Below are positions 54,509-64,000 of a stretch of DNA of 64,000 nucleotides, in pieces. Position numbers and translations under genes: made by a program. Below the pieces are notes generated by a model, which saw only the letters and a program-made list of their open reading frames with translations, was not told the DNA's origin and searched no databases. The number at the start of each line of letters is the position of its first letter. The stretch's first letter is position 1. The DNA is from Eudorina sp. 2006-703-Eu-15 (lineage: Eukaryota > Chlorophyta > Chlorophyceae > Chlamydomonadales > Volvocaceae), in the NCBI GenBank assembly GCA_003117195.1, contig BDSI01000181.1, positions 62,001 through 126,000 on the forward strand. Direction: 5' to 3'.

Positions 54509-54989
54509 TGTGCTGCTTGCGCTGCCAACAGCACGTGCGATCAGCCAATGGTCTATCTTAGGGATGCTTTTGGGGGGAGGGAGGGGCAGAGTGCGGAGCA
54601 CCATCCATGTCTGTACGAGCGCGCGGCGCCGTACTGTACGACACCTGCCACCGCCTCGTCACGCGGCCAACGCGTGGTATTGCGGACGAAATTCAAAATC
54701 GATCGCTTGTTTGATGTGAAGCAGCAGCGGGGATCTCGACCATGTCAACTCGGTTTGCGTCGTGCCGCGGATCTGTCTGTCTTTGTGAGCGAGGGCGAGG
54801 GCGGGAGCTGGGTGGGGCTTGCCCACATCGGCCCACACGCCCTAGGATTTACGTGCTCGTCGCCGCGGCTGCAATGCGCCTCTTGGGCGGTGTGTGGGAT
54901 GGGGTTTCGGCGACCCGAGTCAGCTCTTCTTTGCGCTGCTCGAATCGGATAAGGTGGTGTGGGCTGTAGCTGTGTGGGCTTTAGGTGGT

Positions 54990-55218
54990 GCGGGCTAGGT
55001 GGTGAGGTGGTGAGGGCTGGGTGGTGAGGTGGTGAGGGCTGGGTGGTGCGGGCTGGGTGGTGCGGGATAGGTGGTGCGGGCTGGGTGGTGGTGGCTGGGT
55101 GGTGCGGGATAGGTGGTGCGGGCTGGGTGGTGGTGGCTGGGTGGTGCGGGATAGGTGGTGCGGGCTGGGTGGTGGTGGCTGGGTGGTGCGGGATAGGTGG
55201 TGCGGGCTGGGTGGTGGT
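54990..55218. repeat. GGTGGTGCGGGCTGG minisatellite
   Basis: A 42-bp higher unit (GGTGGTGCGGGATAGGTGGT plus GCGGGCTGGGTGGTGGTGGCTG) in four copies, flanked by shorter GGTGAGGTGGTGAGGGCTG units. The strong strand bias for G is likely to form G-quadruplexes. Confidence 0.9.
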
Positions 55219-56456
55219 GTAGTGGGTGGTGAGGACCCTGGAACTTCACTTGTGCTGGTTTGCAAGGGAGCGGAGGCGCCCCCTTGATTGCCGTGCAGCC
55301 GTGTCCGTTCCCTAACCCCGTATGGGCCCGACCCCGGGGGGATTCGTGTGCGGTCTGTGCAAGGCGGGGTTGAGTGCCGCGCGGCGTGTGCGTGCGAGTA
55401 CGTGTGTTTAGAGTGTGTGTGGGGTATTCGCCCGGAAAGACTTTGTGTGTGTGCGTGTGTGTATGTGGGTTATACGCCCGGGCGGCGGCGGGCGGTGCAA
55501 AGGCCAGGGGAAACCCATAACCTCTACACCCCCGCCCCCTGAAACACGCGCGCCGGTGTAAGACCGAGGCGTATGATCATCATTTATTACATGCCGGGGT
55601 GTGTGTGTGTGTGTGTGCGAGTTGATGTTCGCGCACGCGGATGGGTTGGGGTGATGTAAGTATTTTTGTGGAGTCCACTTGCTGCTGCTGCCGCTGCCGC
55701 TGCTGCTGATGCTGCTGGGCTCTGCGCCCGTGTGCCTGTCCACGCCGTGTTGCCTGCGTTGCGCGGGGGGCCGGGGCGGGGTGTCACGGCCTCCCAGCCG
55801 GCAACATGGGGCAGGTCAAGTAAGACACTCTCGTCGACGGATGATGCGATGATGGGAGAGCTTTGGTTTCCATGCGCCAGAAGAAAGGAAGGCAGGCGAG
55901 CTGCGGGGGCCTCCTCAAAGAAGCCCGGGGGGAGCGGGGGATCTGCCCCATCTCTGGTTCTCTGCGGACTGAGCCGGGTGCGGAGATACACCGCCGCGGT
56001 TGGTCGTCGATAGGTCGGTGGCCCGTGAGAGGTGGGATCTGCGTGTTCTGGTCACGTGCACGCGGCGCACGTTTTGGGGGGCGTTTGGATGGGCGGGTGG
56101 ACGGATTTCAAACCCATGATGCGCATTCCCCGGTGCATTCCCCGGTGCAATGCTGCTTTTAGGTGCGGGGCACGATGAGCCCACCCCACCCTGGAGCGCA
56201 GAACCCCCTTGGAACGCAACGAAACGCGACAAACGCGACAGAGCGACAGCATCGGGGGAGGCGGCGCTGAGAAGCGTCCCCACTGGCGCGGGTTTGGAAT
56301 CCAACATGCCTCCGCGGGGGAGGGGTAGAGAGAGCGGCGCGAGCGAGGCAGCGTGATATTGACTCGGCTGCCGACTGCGTGTGGGGCCCTGCCTCCCCTC
56401 CCCCCGCGGAACGGAACGGAACTGTCAGGAACGCAATCCGGGGTGTCTGGTTGGTT

Positions 56457-56510
56457 TTCCTTGAGCGGGATAGCCCTGTCCCTTTTTGAGCGGGATAGGC
56501 CTGTCCCTGG
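56457..56510. repeat. 26-bp direct repeat pair
   Basis: Two adjacent copies containing TGAGCGGGATAG and CCTGTCCCT. They lie about ten bases before a TATATATGG stretch (56520-56528) and could be a promoter element of an unrecognised gene. Confidence 0.5.
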
Positions 56511-56937
56511 AGTACACTATTATATATGGTGCGTGTCGAGCGAGGGCGGCGCCCGCACGGGCCGCCCGGCGGAACACTTACACTGTTACACTTTGCGCTG
56601 TTGGGGTACAGCCTGACACAAGCTGTGATGCCGCTGGCAGGTCGCGGCCGCGGCCGCGGCAAATTATTGCCGGGAGGGAATACCCCTCAGCCCCGTTGTG
56701 GGTTAGGGGTATCGTGTGATGCCGTTGGTTGGTTGGGTCGAGCATGGGGGCTGCTAGGAGGTGGTGGTCGAAAAATGTCGGCATTGCGGGAAGGGTCGAA
56801 GTACAGTGCAGTGGGCACACGTAAATGTTGGCTCGGATGCTGCGTGCGTGGGGCGCGTTAGGTGGGGAGGGGCGGGTGGTGGTGACTGCTGCAGTACTGC
56901 CGTACATACCGTGTACGATGATAATTTGCCACTTCAA

Positions 56938-57597
56938 AGGGAGATGATGCACGCGCGCATGGGCTCGTTTCGGGCGTGGATGTACGCCCAGTGCGTCGCG
57001 CCGCTCCTGGCCGTCGACGATGACTCGGTCATCACCCTGCTCCTCATGGAGATCATACCGTCGGCTGGGGAGGCGGCGTACAACCGATTAGATCTTGAGC
57101 GAAACAGCACGCGCGAGCTCCTGCAGCGTCCAGTCTGTGTTGCGGGTGATGGCGTCGATGCGCCTGCCTGTACGGAGGCGTTCCCAGGACCGGCCAGGGT
57201 GTGTTTCGGAACGTGTGTTTCGGTGGCACGGGGCGCTTCGGCGTCTGCCAGGATGGTCACGGGCGCCGCGTCTGGCATCTCAGGGCATCTCCAGCGTCTG
57301 TTACGGGCGTCTTGGCGGACGCGGCCGCACGGACTTGAAATGTACAGGCCTTCGCAAGGGGTCCTACCAGGAGATCCCTTTTTTGGGGTCCGCTGTAACG
57401 TTCATTCAGGAGTTACTTTCATTGCGGGGGGCGAGAATCACTTCCAGTTCATTTTTCAGGCGGAGGAACGAGCGAGGCGGATTGTGGTGCCGTCTTCCGT
57501 ACGTGACCGTCCGGAGAACGATCTGTTGCACTCGTCGGCAGCGATTCCCTTACAGGGGGTAGGTCGCGTGCAAGGACTTGTTGAAAGTATCTATTAG
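56938..57597 (+). CDS. Unassigned open frame, possible gene fragment
   Basis: The first part reads MMHARMGSFRAWMYAQCVAP, then LLAVDDDSVITLLLMEII. Its helical, acidic-turn pattern vaguely recalls a PWI fold, but key residues are not convincing. The rest looks random for this genome, and the frame ends just before a CAG microsatellite. There is no splice model or partner exon. I do not assign a function and consider chance likely. Confidence 0.2.
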   Translation, partial: REMMHARMGSFRAWMYAQCVAPLLAVDDDSVITLLLMEIIPSAGEAAYNRLDLERNSTRELLQRPVCVAGDGVDAPACTEAFPGPARVCFGTCVSVARGASASARMVTGAASGISGHLQRLLRASWRTRPHGLEMYRPSQGVLPGDPFFGVRCNVHSGVTFIAGGENHFQFIFQAEERARRIVVPSSVRDRPENDLLHSSAAIPLQGVGRVQGLVESIY

Positions 57598-57598
57598 C

Positions 57599-57626
57599 AG
57601 AAGCAGCAGCAGCAGCAGCAGCAGAG
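57599..57626. repeat. AGC trinucleotide microsatellite
   Basis: About nine AGC units directly after the open frame ending at 57597. Confidence 0.85.
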
Positions 57627-58730
57627 AGGGACAAACAATTTTGTTGTATTATACTTATACTGAACTGCACGCCAAGGTCGATCGCGACAGATAAACAGTT
57701 CTCATGGCGCAAACGTGTTGAGCATTTTCTCCGAAGTCAGTTCAGCACATCATCGAGCTCGTCCCGACCGACGCTCCCGTGCAATGGATGCAAAAGACAG
57801 CGCCCAGACGTATGCGTCGATTCTTGACGGCTACAATATATCATACATTTTTTAAAAAAATGTCGTCCAAGAGTGGCCACGCGATTGGCACATGAGATCA
57901 ACGGCCCTTCTGAAAACCTTCTACAGCCTGACAGACATGGCACCGTACGTTACATTTGTTTTTAAATATTGATTATTTAAATTAAAGACATCCTTATGTC
58001 TATATATGTATAATTTGCTTCAATTGGTGCCAAAAGGCGAGAAAGTGTACGACTCAATAATACGGGCGCGGTCAACCATCGACAGAGAATTGCAGAACTA
58101 CGACATCACGATAGCTGCAGCAGAAGCTAGTATTTTGTTTGCCTGACGATAGGCTACCTTATACATCTTTGCGGAACGGCATACGTGGAACCCTTTCCGA
58201 CAGGTTCTGACTGTGACGACTCAAAATATTTCAGGAAGGAGATAAATTTGCATTGTTGATTCAGATGTGTTAATCTCACTGTTTCAGACTCTGCAGATGT
58301 ACGATTGTTGGACGTGCATAGACTATGCTTTTGAACCCATAGTTGTGAACGTCATTTGAGCTTGGAGAGCATGCCGAGCGCATAGCTGTCCGGTTACAAT
58401 GGGCACCTGCATCACGCTCAACCTTGGAGCTACCAGAACAATGCTATGGGTCGTTTACAACGCATGTGCTGTATGGCATCGCTGACAGATCTATAAACGC
58501 ATGGGCAGTGACATGAAGGGTATTTGTCGTGACAGGAGGTCCTGTTCCAACATGCTCGTCACAAATGTCGGTTTCCTGACCATATGTCTCGTAAGTTGCA
58601 ATCATGTGAGACCAACCGAGTGATATTTGTTAAATTAGTACTTTATCCGTCCGTCTGGACTTTTGGAGTACAGTGAGCGCCACTGGGCCGCGAGGGTGAC
58701 CCCGACGTGTAATTCTTGTGGTACCCGCAG

Positions 58731-58960
58731 CTGGTGCTTTTCGTCCACGGTGCCCGCGAGCGGCCTTGGTGCTCTGGCGGCAGTGCACTCTGCAGCTCGT
58801 CCACGTCGCAAGCGACGTACGAGCAGACGTCCCTGACCTCGGGGAACGGCCTGGTGGGTCAGCAGGAAGCGCGGGGCGGGGGGCCTTTCGTCGGTACGGC
58901 CTCGTACGGACACACGGCCTGCCGCTACCATGGCACGAGTCAGCGACCCGGGGCGTGGGG
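58731..58960 (+). CDS. Candidate upstream exon of the kelch gene
   Basis: After the acceptor GTACCCGCAG, the frame reads LVLFVHGARERPW and later FVGTASYGHTACRYHG. The GHTA pattern is what normally precedes a kelch VYTFGG strand. I could not find a donor in phase with the exon at 59413, so boundaries and membership are tentative. Confidence 0.3.
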
Positions 58961-59412
58961 CCCCCCCGCGACGAAGCAGCAGCAGCAGTGGGGGCCATGG
59001 ATTCCATATTCGCTGGACCGGCACCGACGACGCAGCAGCCGGGGCTATGGGTTTCATTTTGGTTGGACCTAACAGCAAGCACCGGACAGGACAGCGCGCT
59101 GTCGTCAGGGTCCAGACCCGCGAAAGACACGGCCAGCGGTGCGCCCTCACCCAGTGTGTAAAATGGCAGTCAGGCGGGCCGGGGACGAAGGGCGACGGCG
59201 CCAATGGGCGGGCGCCCCACACCTGCGACGGCGGCGTGAGGCCGCCGGGGGTATTGGGGCACTGCCACGACACATCCTGCCTCCAAAAGGCGTGCCCTGC
59301 ACAGCCCCCTCGCGCCAGGGACCCCCCCGCCAGACGGGGAACCCAAATGGTGACGCCCCATCTGGCCGTGCCCCCACCTGGCTGTCGTGCCCGCTGCCGC
59401 CGCCGCATGCAG

Positions 59413-62400
59413 GTGTACACCTTTGGCGGCCGCAAGGGCGGGGGCCAGGACGAGATCTTCACCCCCGACGTCCTGCTGGAGTTGGAGCCCAAGACGCTGG
59501 TGCTGAGGTCGCAGGCGCTGTCCGGCTGGCAGGTGGGCGGAGGGCGGGACGGAGGAGCGGGCGGGGTGGCGGGCGGGGTGGCGGGCGACGACATGAAGGT
59601 GGCGGGGAAGAAACAAACAAGCGTGTGTGTATGTGTGTATGTGTGTATGTGTGTGTGTGTGTGTGAGGGAGGGAGGGGGCCGGGCGGGGAATGGAGAGTC
59701 ACAGAGCAAAGGCCACGGCTCTGGGTGCGTTTGGTGGACTGCATCCAGGGGTCCCACTTCCTTAACCCACAAACCTATGTCATTACCTCCATGCTGCCCC
59801 TTGAAACACTCGCCGTCCATCGTTCCTTCCCTGCCCTCCCGCCCTCCCTGCCTGCCCTCCCTCCCTGCCTTCCTCCCCCGCCGTCGCTCTGGCAGCAGCG
59901 CAGTTTGAAATGTCTACCAATTTCCTATACCCCTCCCTCCCTCCATGCCTCCCTCCTCTCCGCTCCTCCAGGATGTGGACGGGCGCGCCGGCCACTCCAT
60001 GGTGGAGTGGCTGGACGCCGCGGGGCAGCGCTACCTGGTGGTGTTCGGCGGCATCGCGTACCGACCCGCGGACCAGGCCACCACCGACGAGGTGCTGCTG
60101 GACGACGTGGCGCACATCAGCCTCAGGAACTTCTCATGGACGGTGCACAACAGCGAGGGTGAGGTGGGGGGGCGGGCAGCGAAGGTGAGGTGGGCGGAGG
60201 AGCAGCGAAGGTGAGGTGGGCGGAGGGGCAGCGTGTGAGGCAGGCGGAGGGGCAGCGGAAGGGGCCGCACAGGCGGTGCGATGCGGGTGCGGGTGCAGGA
60301 GGTAAAAGCGAAAAATAATCCCAAGACGCACCCAGCCCGGGTGTTGTAACTGACAACACCCATAGGGTATGGGTCGAGGCGCGTGCTTTGCTGCACGTGA
60401 TGGGTTGCACGTGATGGGCTGCGCGTGCTTGGGCGGACGGGCGGACGGGCGGGCCGGCGGGCTATCGGACCGCATGGGACCTTGCGGGGCCGGGAGTTGG
60501 AACGGTGACCGTGACTGACAGTTGGGTGTGGCGAGTTTCGGAAACAAAAGGGGCGGGCAGGGGCGCTGGACGAGGGAAGCAGGGAATGGGACGGGGCGTA
60601 CGTACCTGCTGTACCTGCGCGGAAAAAAACCTCCCCAACCGCCTGCCCTCTCAGGGACACGCCCCGCGGCCCGCAAGTACGCCAGCGCAGCCATCTGGCG
60701 GAATGACGTCATGCTGGTGTACGGCGGCCAGCTGGCGGACAGCTCCTGGAGCAGCGAGCTCTGGGCGTACAACATACCCAGCAGAAAGTGAGTCCCGGGC
60801 ACTCCCCTGGCTTGGCAGCCTGCGCTGCGTTGCGCTGTGTTCTGGTCTGGGTTGTCTGGGTCTGGGTCTTGGTCTGGGTCTGAGTCTGGGTTGTCTGGGT
60901 CTGGGTTGTCTGGGTCTGGGTCTGGGTTTTTAGAGGTTTTCAAGGATCGCAGCGCTGCCCCGTAGCCGCCCTGGTAGGAGCTGCTGGCCGCATGCGGTGC
61001 GTGATGGTGGCTGCTAGGCGTGCTGCTGCATGGCATCCCTGGATCTCCCCCCGCGCGAACTGCACTGCGAACGGCACTGCGCACCGAGAGACGCTGCGAA
61101 GCGCGTATGCAATCACAGACACACACACACACACATGCGTCAGACGAGGCGAACAGCCATGGATCCTGGATCCATGGATCCTGGACCATGGATCCTCTGG
61201 TTCCCGTGGGGCCTCCTAGGTCCTAGCGCACGGGTTCGCCAGGTGGGCCAGCAGGCCCGCAGGCCGACGGCCGGCGGGCTGGGCACCGACATCTTCCCCC
61301 CTCCCCTCCCCCGCGCGCTCTCCCGAGCAACCTGCAGGTGGCTGGGGCAGATCCCGCTAGCCTCATCCAGCTCGGAGCCCTCCGGTCGCGGCTTCGCCGC
61401 CTTGGCCGTCCAGGGCGACTTCCTGTTCCTGTACGGCGGGTACAAGACCGTGTACATCTCAGCGCTGGCGCCGTCGCCGCCCTCGCCGCCGCCGAGCTTG
61501 CCCGTGGGCCCCGGCGACACCGGGGGTGGAGGGCCCCCTACCGGCGGAGGGGCGCTGCCGCCCGCGCCGCCGGGGGCTGGCGGCGGGCCGCCGATGAGCG
61601 CCTCCTCCCCGGGGGGCAAGCAGCCGGGCCCGTCGGGCGGCGCGGGCTCGGGGTCTCTCCCGCCGGCGCCGCCTGGCAGCCAGGCAGGTGCAGGCCCGCC
61701 GTCGGGTGATGGGAGTGGCGGCGGCGGCCAGCCGAGCGGGGGCAGCTCGGGATCGTTTCCCTTGGCGCCGTCGATGATCAGACCTCCATTGAGTTCTCCT
61801 TCGGGCGGTGAAGGACCGGGCGCGTTGCCGCCCGCGCCCACTGGCAGCAACAACAGCGGTGGTGGCGGTGGCGGTGGTCCGTCAGGCAGCACGGGTGGAG
61901 GACCGCCGGCTGGAGGTGACGGGGGGTCGCTTCCTCCGGCGCCCGTCGGCAACAGCAACAGTGGTGGCAGCCAGTCGAGCCCTCCCCCGTCACCCACGCC
62001 GGCTGGGGCGCCGCCGAGTGGCGGGGGCTTGGGGTCGCTTCCTCCGGCGCCCGTTGGCAACAGCAACAGTGGTGGCAGCCTGCCGGGCCCTATCCCGTCA
62101 CCCACGCCGGCTGGGGCGCCGCCGAGTGGCGGGGGCTTGGGGTCGCTTCCTCCGGCGCCCGTTGGCAACAGCAACAGTGGTGGCAGCCTGCCGGGCCCTA
62201 TCCCGTCACCCACGCCGACTGGGGCGCAGCCGAGTGGCGGGGGCTTGGGGTCGCTTCCTCCGGCACCCGCCGGCAACAGCAACAGCGGTGGCAGCCAGTC
62301 GAACCCTCCCCCGTCACCCACGCCGGCTGGGGCGCTGCCCAGTGGTGGGGGCTTGGGGTCTCATCCTCCGGCACCCGCCGGCAACAGCAACAGTGGTGGC

Positions 62401-64000
62401 AGCCAGTCGAGCCCTCCCCCGTCACCCACGCCGGCTGGGACGCCGCCGAGTGGCGGGGGCTTGGGGTCGCTTCCTCCGGCGCCCGTTGGCAACAGCAACA
62501 GTGGTGGCAGCCTGCCGGGCCCTATCCCGTCATCCACGCCGGCTGGGGCGCCGCCGAGTGGTGGGGGCTTGGGGTCGCTTCCGCCGGCACCCGCCGGCAA
62601 CAGCAACAGCGGTGGCAGCCAGTCGAACCCTCCCCCGTCACCCACGCCGGCTGGGACGCCGCCGAGTGGTGGGGGCTTGGGGTCTCTTCCTCCGGCACCC
62701 GCCGGCAACAGCAACAGTGGTGGCAGCCAGTCGAGCCCTCCCCCGTCACCCACGCCGGCTGGGGTGCCGCCGAGTGGCGGGGGCTTGGGGTCGCTTCCTC
62801 CGGCGCCCGTTGGCAACAGCAACAGTGGTGGCAGCCTGCCAGGCCCTATCCCGTCACCCACGCCGGCTGGGGCGCCGCCGAGTGGCGGGGGCTTGGGGTC
62901 GCTTCCTCCGGCACCCGCCGGCAACAGCAACAGCGGCGGCAGCCAGTCGAACCCTCCCCCGTCACCCACGCCGGCTGGGGCGCCGCCGAGTGGCGGGGGC
63001 TTGGGGTCTCTTCCTCCGGCACCCGCCGGCAACAGCAACAGTGGTGGCAGCCAGTCGAGCCCTCCCCCGTCACCCACGCCGGCTGGGGTGCCGCCGAGTG
63101 GCGGGGGCTTGGGGTCGCTTCCTCCGGCGCCCGTTGGCAACAGCAACAGTGGTGGCAGCCAGTCGAACCCTCCCCGTCACCCACGCCGGCTGGGGCGCCG
63201 CCGAGTGGCGGGGCTTGGGGTCGCTTCCTCCGGCGCCCGTTGGCAACAGCAACAGTGGTGGCAGCCAGTCGAACCCTCCCCCGTCACCCACGCCGGCTGG
63301 GGCGCCGCCGAGTGGCGGGGGCTTGGGGTCGCTTCCTCCGGCACCCGCCGGCAACAGCAACAGTGGTGGCAGCCTGCCGGGCCCTATCCCGTCACCCACG
63401 CCGGCTGGGGCGCCGCCGAGTGGCGGGGGCTTGGGGTCGCTTCCTCCGGCGCCCGTTGGCAACAGCAACAGTGGTGGCAGCCAGTCGAGCCCTCCCCCGT
63501 CACCCACGCCGGCTGGGGCGCCGCCGATTGGTGGGGGCTTGGGGTCTCTTCCTCCGGCACCCGCCGGCAACAGCAACAGTGGTGGCAGCCAGTCGAGCCC
63601 TCCCCCGTCACCCACGCCGGCTGGGGCGCCGCCGAGTGGCGGGGGCTTGGGGTCGCTTCCTCCGGCACCCGCCGGCAACAGCAACAGTGGTGGCAGCCAG
63701 TCGAGCCCTCCCCCGTCACCCACGCTGGCTGGGGTGCCGCCGAGTGGCGGGGGCTTGGGGTCGCTTCCTCCGGCACCCGCCGGCAACAGCAACAGTGGTG
63801 GCAGCCAGTCGAGCCCTCCCCCGTCACCCACGCCGGCTGGGGCGCCGCCGATTGGCGGGGGCTTGGGGTCGCTTCCTCCGGCGCCCGTTGGCAACAGCAA
63901 CAGCGGTGGCAGCCAGTCGAGCCCTCCCCCGTCACCCATGCCGGCTGGGGCGCCGCCGAGTGGCGGGGGCTTGGGGTCGCTTCCTCCGGCACCCGCCGGC
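59413..64000 (+). CDS. Kelch-repeat protein with Pro/Gly/Ser-rich (hydroxyproline-type) repeat tail, both ends incomplete
   Basis: Exons 59413-59532, 59972-60158, 60655-60787 and 61338-64000 (open to the edge); all GT-AG with phases 0, 1 and 2 matched. Kelch beta-propeller blades are visible as VYTFGG, RAGHSMVEW...YLVVFGG, RPAARKYASAAI...VMLVYGG...SELWAYNIPSRKW and GRGFAALAVQGDFLFLYGGY. After these the chain becomes Pro/Gly/Ser-rich with SPPPSP motifs, as in cell-wall hydroxyproline-rich glycoproteins of volvocine algae. Then comes a 36-residue repeat (GNSNSGGSQSSPPPSPTPAG, then APPSGGGLGSLPPAPV). A secreted or wall-associated role is inferred; no signal peptide is visible because the 5' end is unresolved. 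Two single-base deletions near 63175 and 63211 shift the frame within the array. Confidence 0.72.
59886..59932 (+). mobile_element. Intron-associated ~50-bp repeat, copy 8
   Basis: CGCTCTGGCAGCAGCGCAGT then TTGAAATGTCTACCAATTTC and CTATACCCC. It lies in the kelch-gene intron 59533-59971 and ends 39 nt before the acceptor, exactly as copy 5 does in the helicase. Confidence 0.8.
60842..60930. repeat. TCTGGG hexamer repeat
   Basis: About 14 imperfect GTCTGG/GTTGTCTGGG units in the kelch-gene intron 60788-61337. The same intron also holds a CATGGATCCTGG palindromic repeat at 61158-61196 and an ACACAC run at 61120-61134. Confidence 0.8.
61948..64000 (+). repeat. 108-bp coding repeat array, about 19 copies
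   Basis: Head-to-tail 108-bp units from 61948 to the window edge. Two main versions differ after GGS: QS(S/N)PPPSP or LPGPIPSP. Units 3-11 (62164-63135) alternate as LPGPI, QSN, QSS three times, a 324-bp higher-order period. The unit lacks stops in several frames, so long apparent proteins also appear on the minus strand (LLLLPAGAGGSDPKPPPLGG). Confidence 0.95.

Larger units (their letters stand above)
52451..58730. other. Gene-poor region between cyclase and kelch gene
   Basis: No gene with a recognisable domain was found in about 6.3 kb. It contains GGTT-rich sequence (52740-52920), TG/AG-rich tracts (53740-53830), several tandem repeats listed separately and an AT-rich block (57630-58640). 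Open frames up to ~250 codons occur, but with repeat-driven composition. The most gene-like is listed at 56938-57597. Confidence 0.5.

Noticed and set aside
53110..54952. Open frames of 200-260 codons in the gene-poor region
   Set aside because: Composition follows local GC and TG repeats. There are no domains, no consistent splice sites and no poly(A) context.
58635..59744. Minus-strand 369-codon frame opposite the kelch gene
   Set aside because: It overlaps phase-matched kelch exons on the plus strand, has (AC)n-encoded His/Thr runs and no recognisable domain.
61140..63992. Long minus-strand frames (up to 393 codons) rich in LLLLPAGAGG
   Set aside because: These are shadows of the 108-bp repeat. 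The plus-strand frame joins kelch exons with correct phase and matches known Hyp-rich motifs.

Overview
The window looks like nuclear DNA of a green alga of the Chlamydomonas/Volvox group (Chlamydomonadales). It is very GC-rich. Genes are split by many GT-AG introns and separated by microsatellites and minisatellites. Proteins carry long Ala/Gly/Pro/Gln low-complexity stretches. The Chlamydomonas-type poly(A) signal TGTAA follows three of the genes. The gene set also fits: a plant-type EXO84 exocyst subunit, a large PAS-guanylyl cyclase, and a kelch protein with a hydroxyproline-type (SPPPSP) cell-wall tail. The species cannot be named from the sequence alone. All exon models below were built by hand from splice consensus, reading phase and family motifs.

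Layout. (1) 1-5152, minus strand: a SMYD/TPR-SET-type SET-domain gene running off the left edge, with introns full of tandem repeats. (2) 5153-5776: an AT-richer divergent promoter region. (3) 5777-7906, plus: an F-box-like/ankyrin protein in two exons. (4) 8.85-25.6 kb: two copies of a large non-coding composite repeat. Each has a ~3.0 kb head (A) followed by a tandem array of a ~0.92 kb unit (B), and ~1.4 kb of other sequence lies between the copies. A tRNA-like relic abuts the second array. (5) 26963-32637, plus: a DBP3/RH5-type DEAD-box RNA helicase in nine exons with a complete motif set. (6) 34065-43396, plus: exocyst subunit EXO84 in twelve exons, with a ~900-residue disordered tail that includes six 24-residue repeats. 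(7) 44700-52450, plus: a PAS plus class III cyclase with guanylyl-cyclase specificity residues. (8) 52.45-58.7 kb: a gene-poor stretch with several satellites. (9) about 59.4 kb to the right edge, plus: a kelch-repeat protein ending in a 108-bp (36-residue) Pro/Gly/Ser repeat array.

The genes are not an operon and show no obvious shared pathway. The most interesting signal is a ~50-bp repeat found eight times, always inside introns and in five of the six genes. It usually sits just upstream of the 3' splice site or, when inverted, just after the 5' splice site. It behaves like an introner or intron-associated mobile repeat. The second is the duplicated A+B composite satellite, whose architecture resembles subtelomeric arrays but here lies between ordinary genes.
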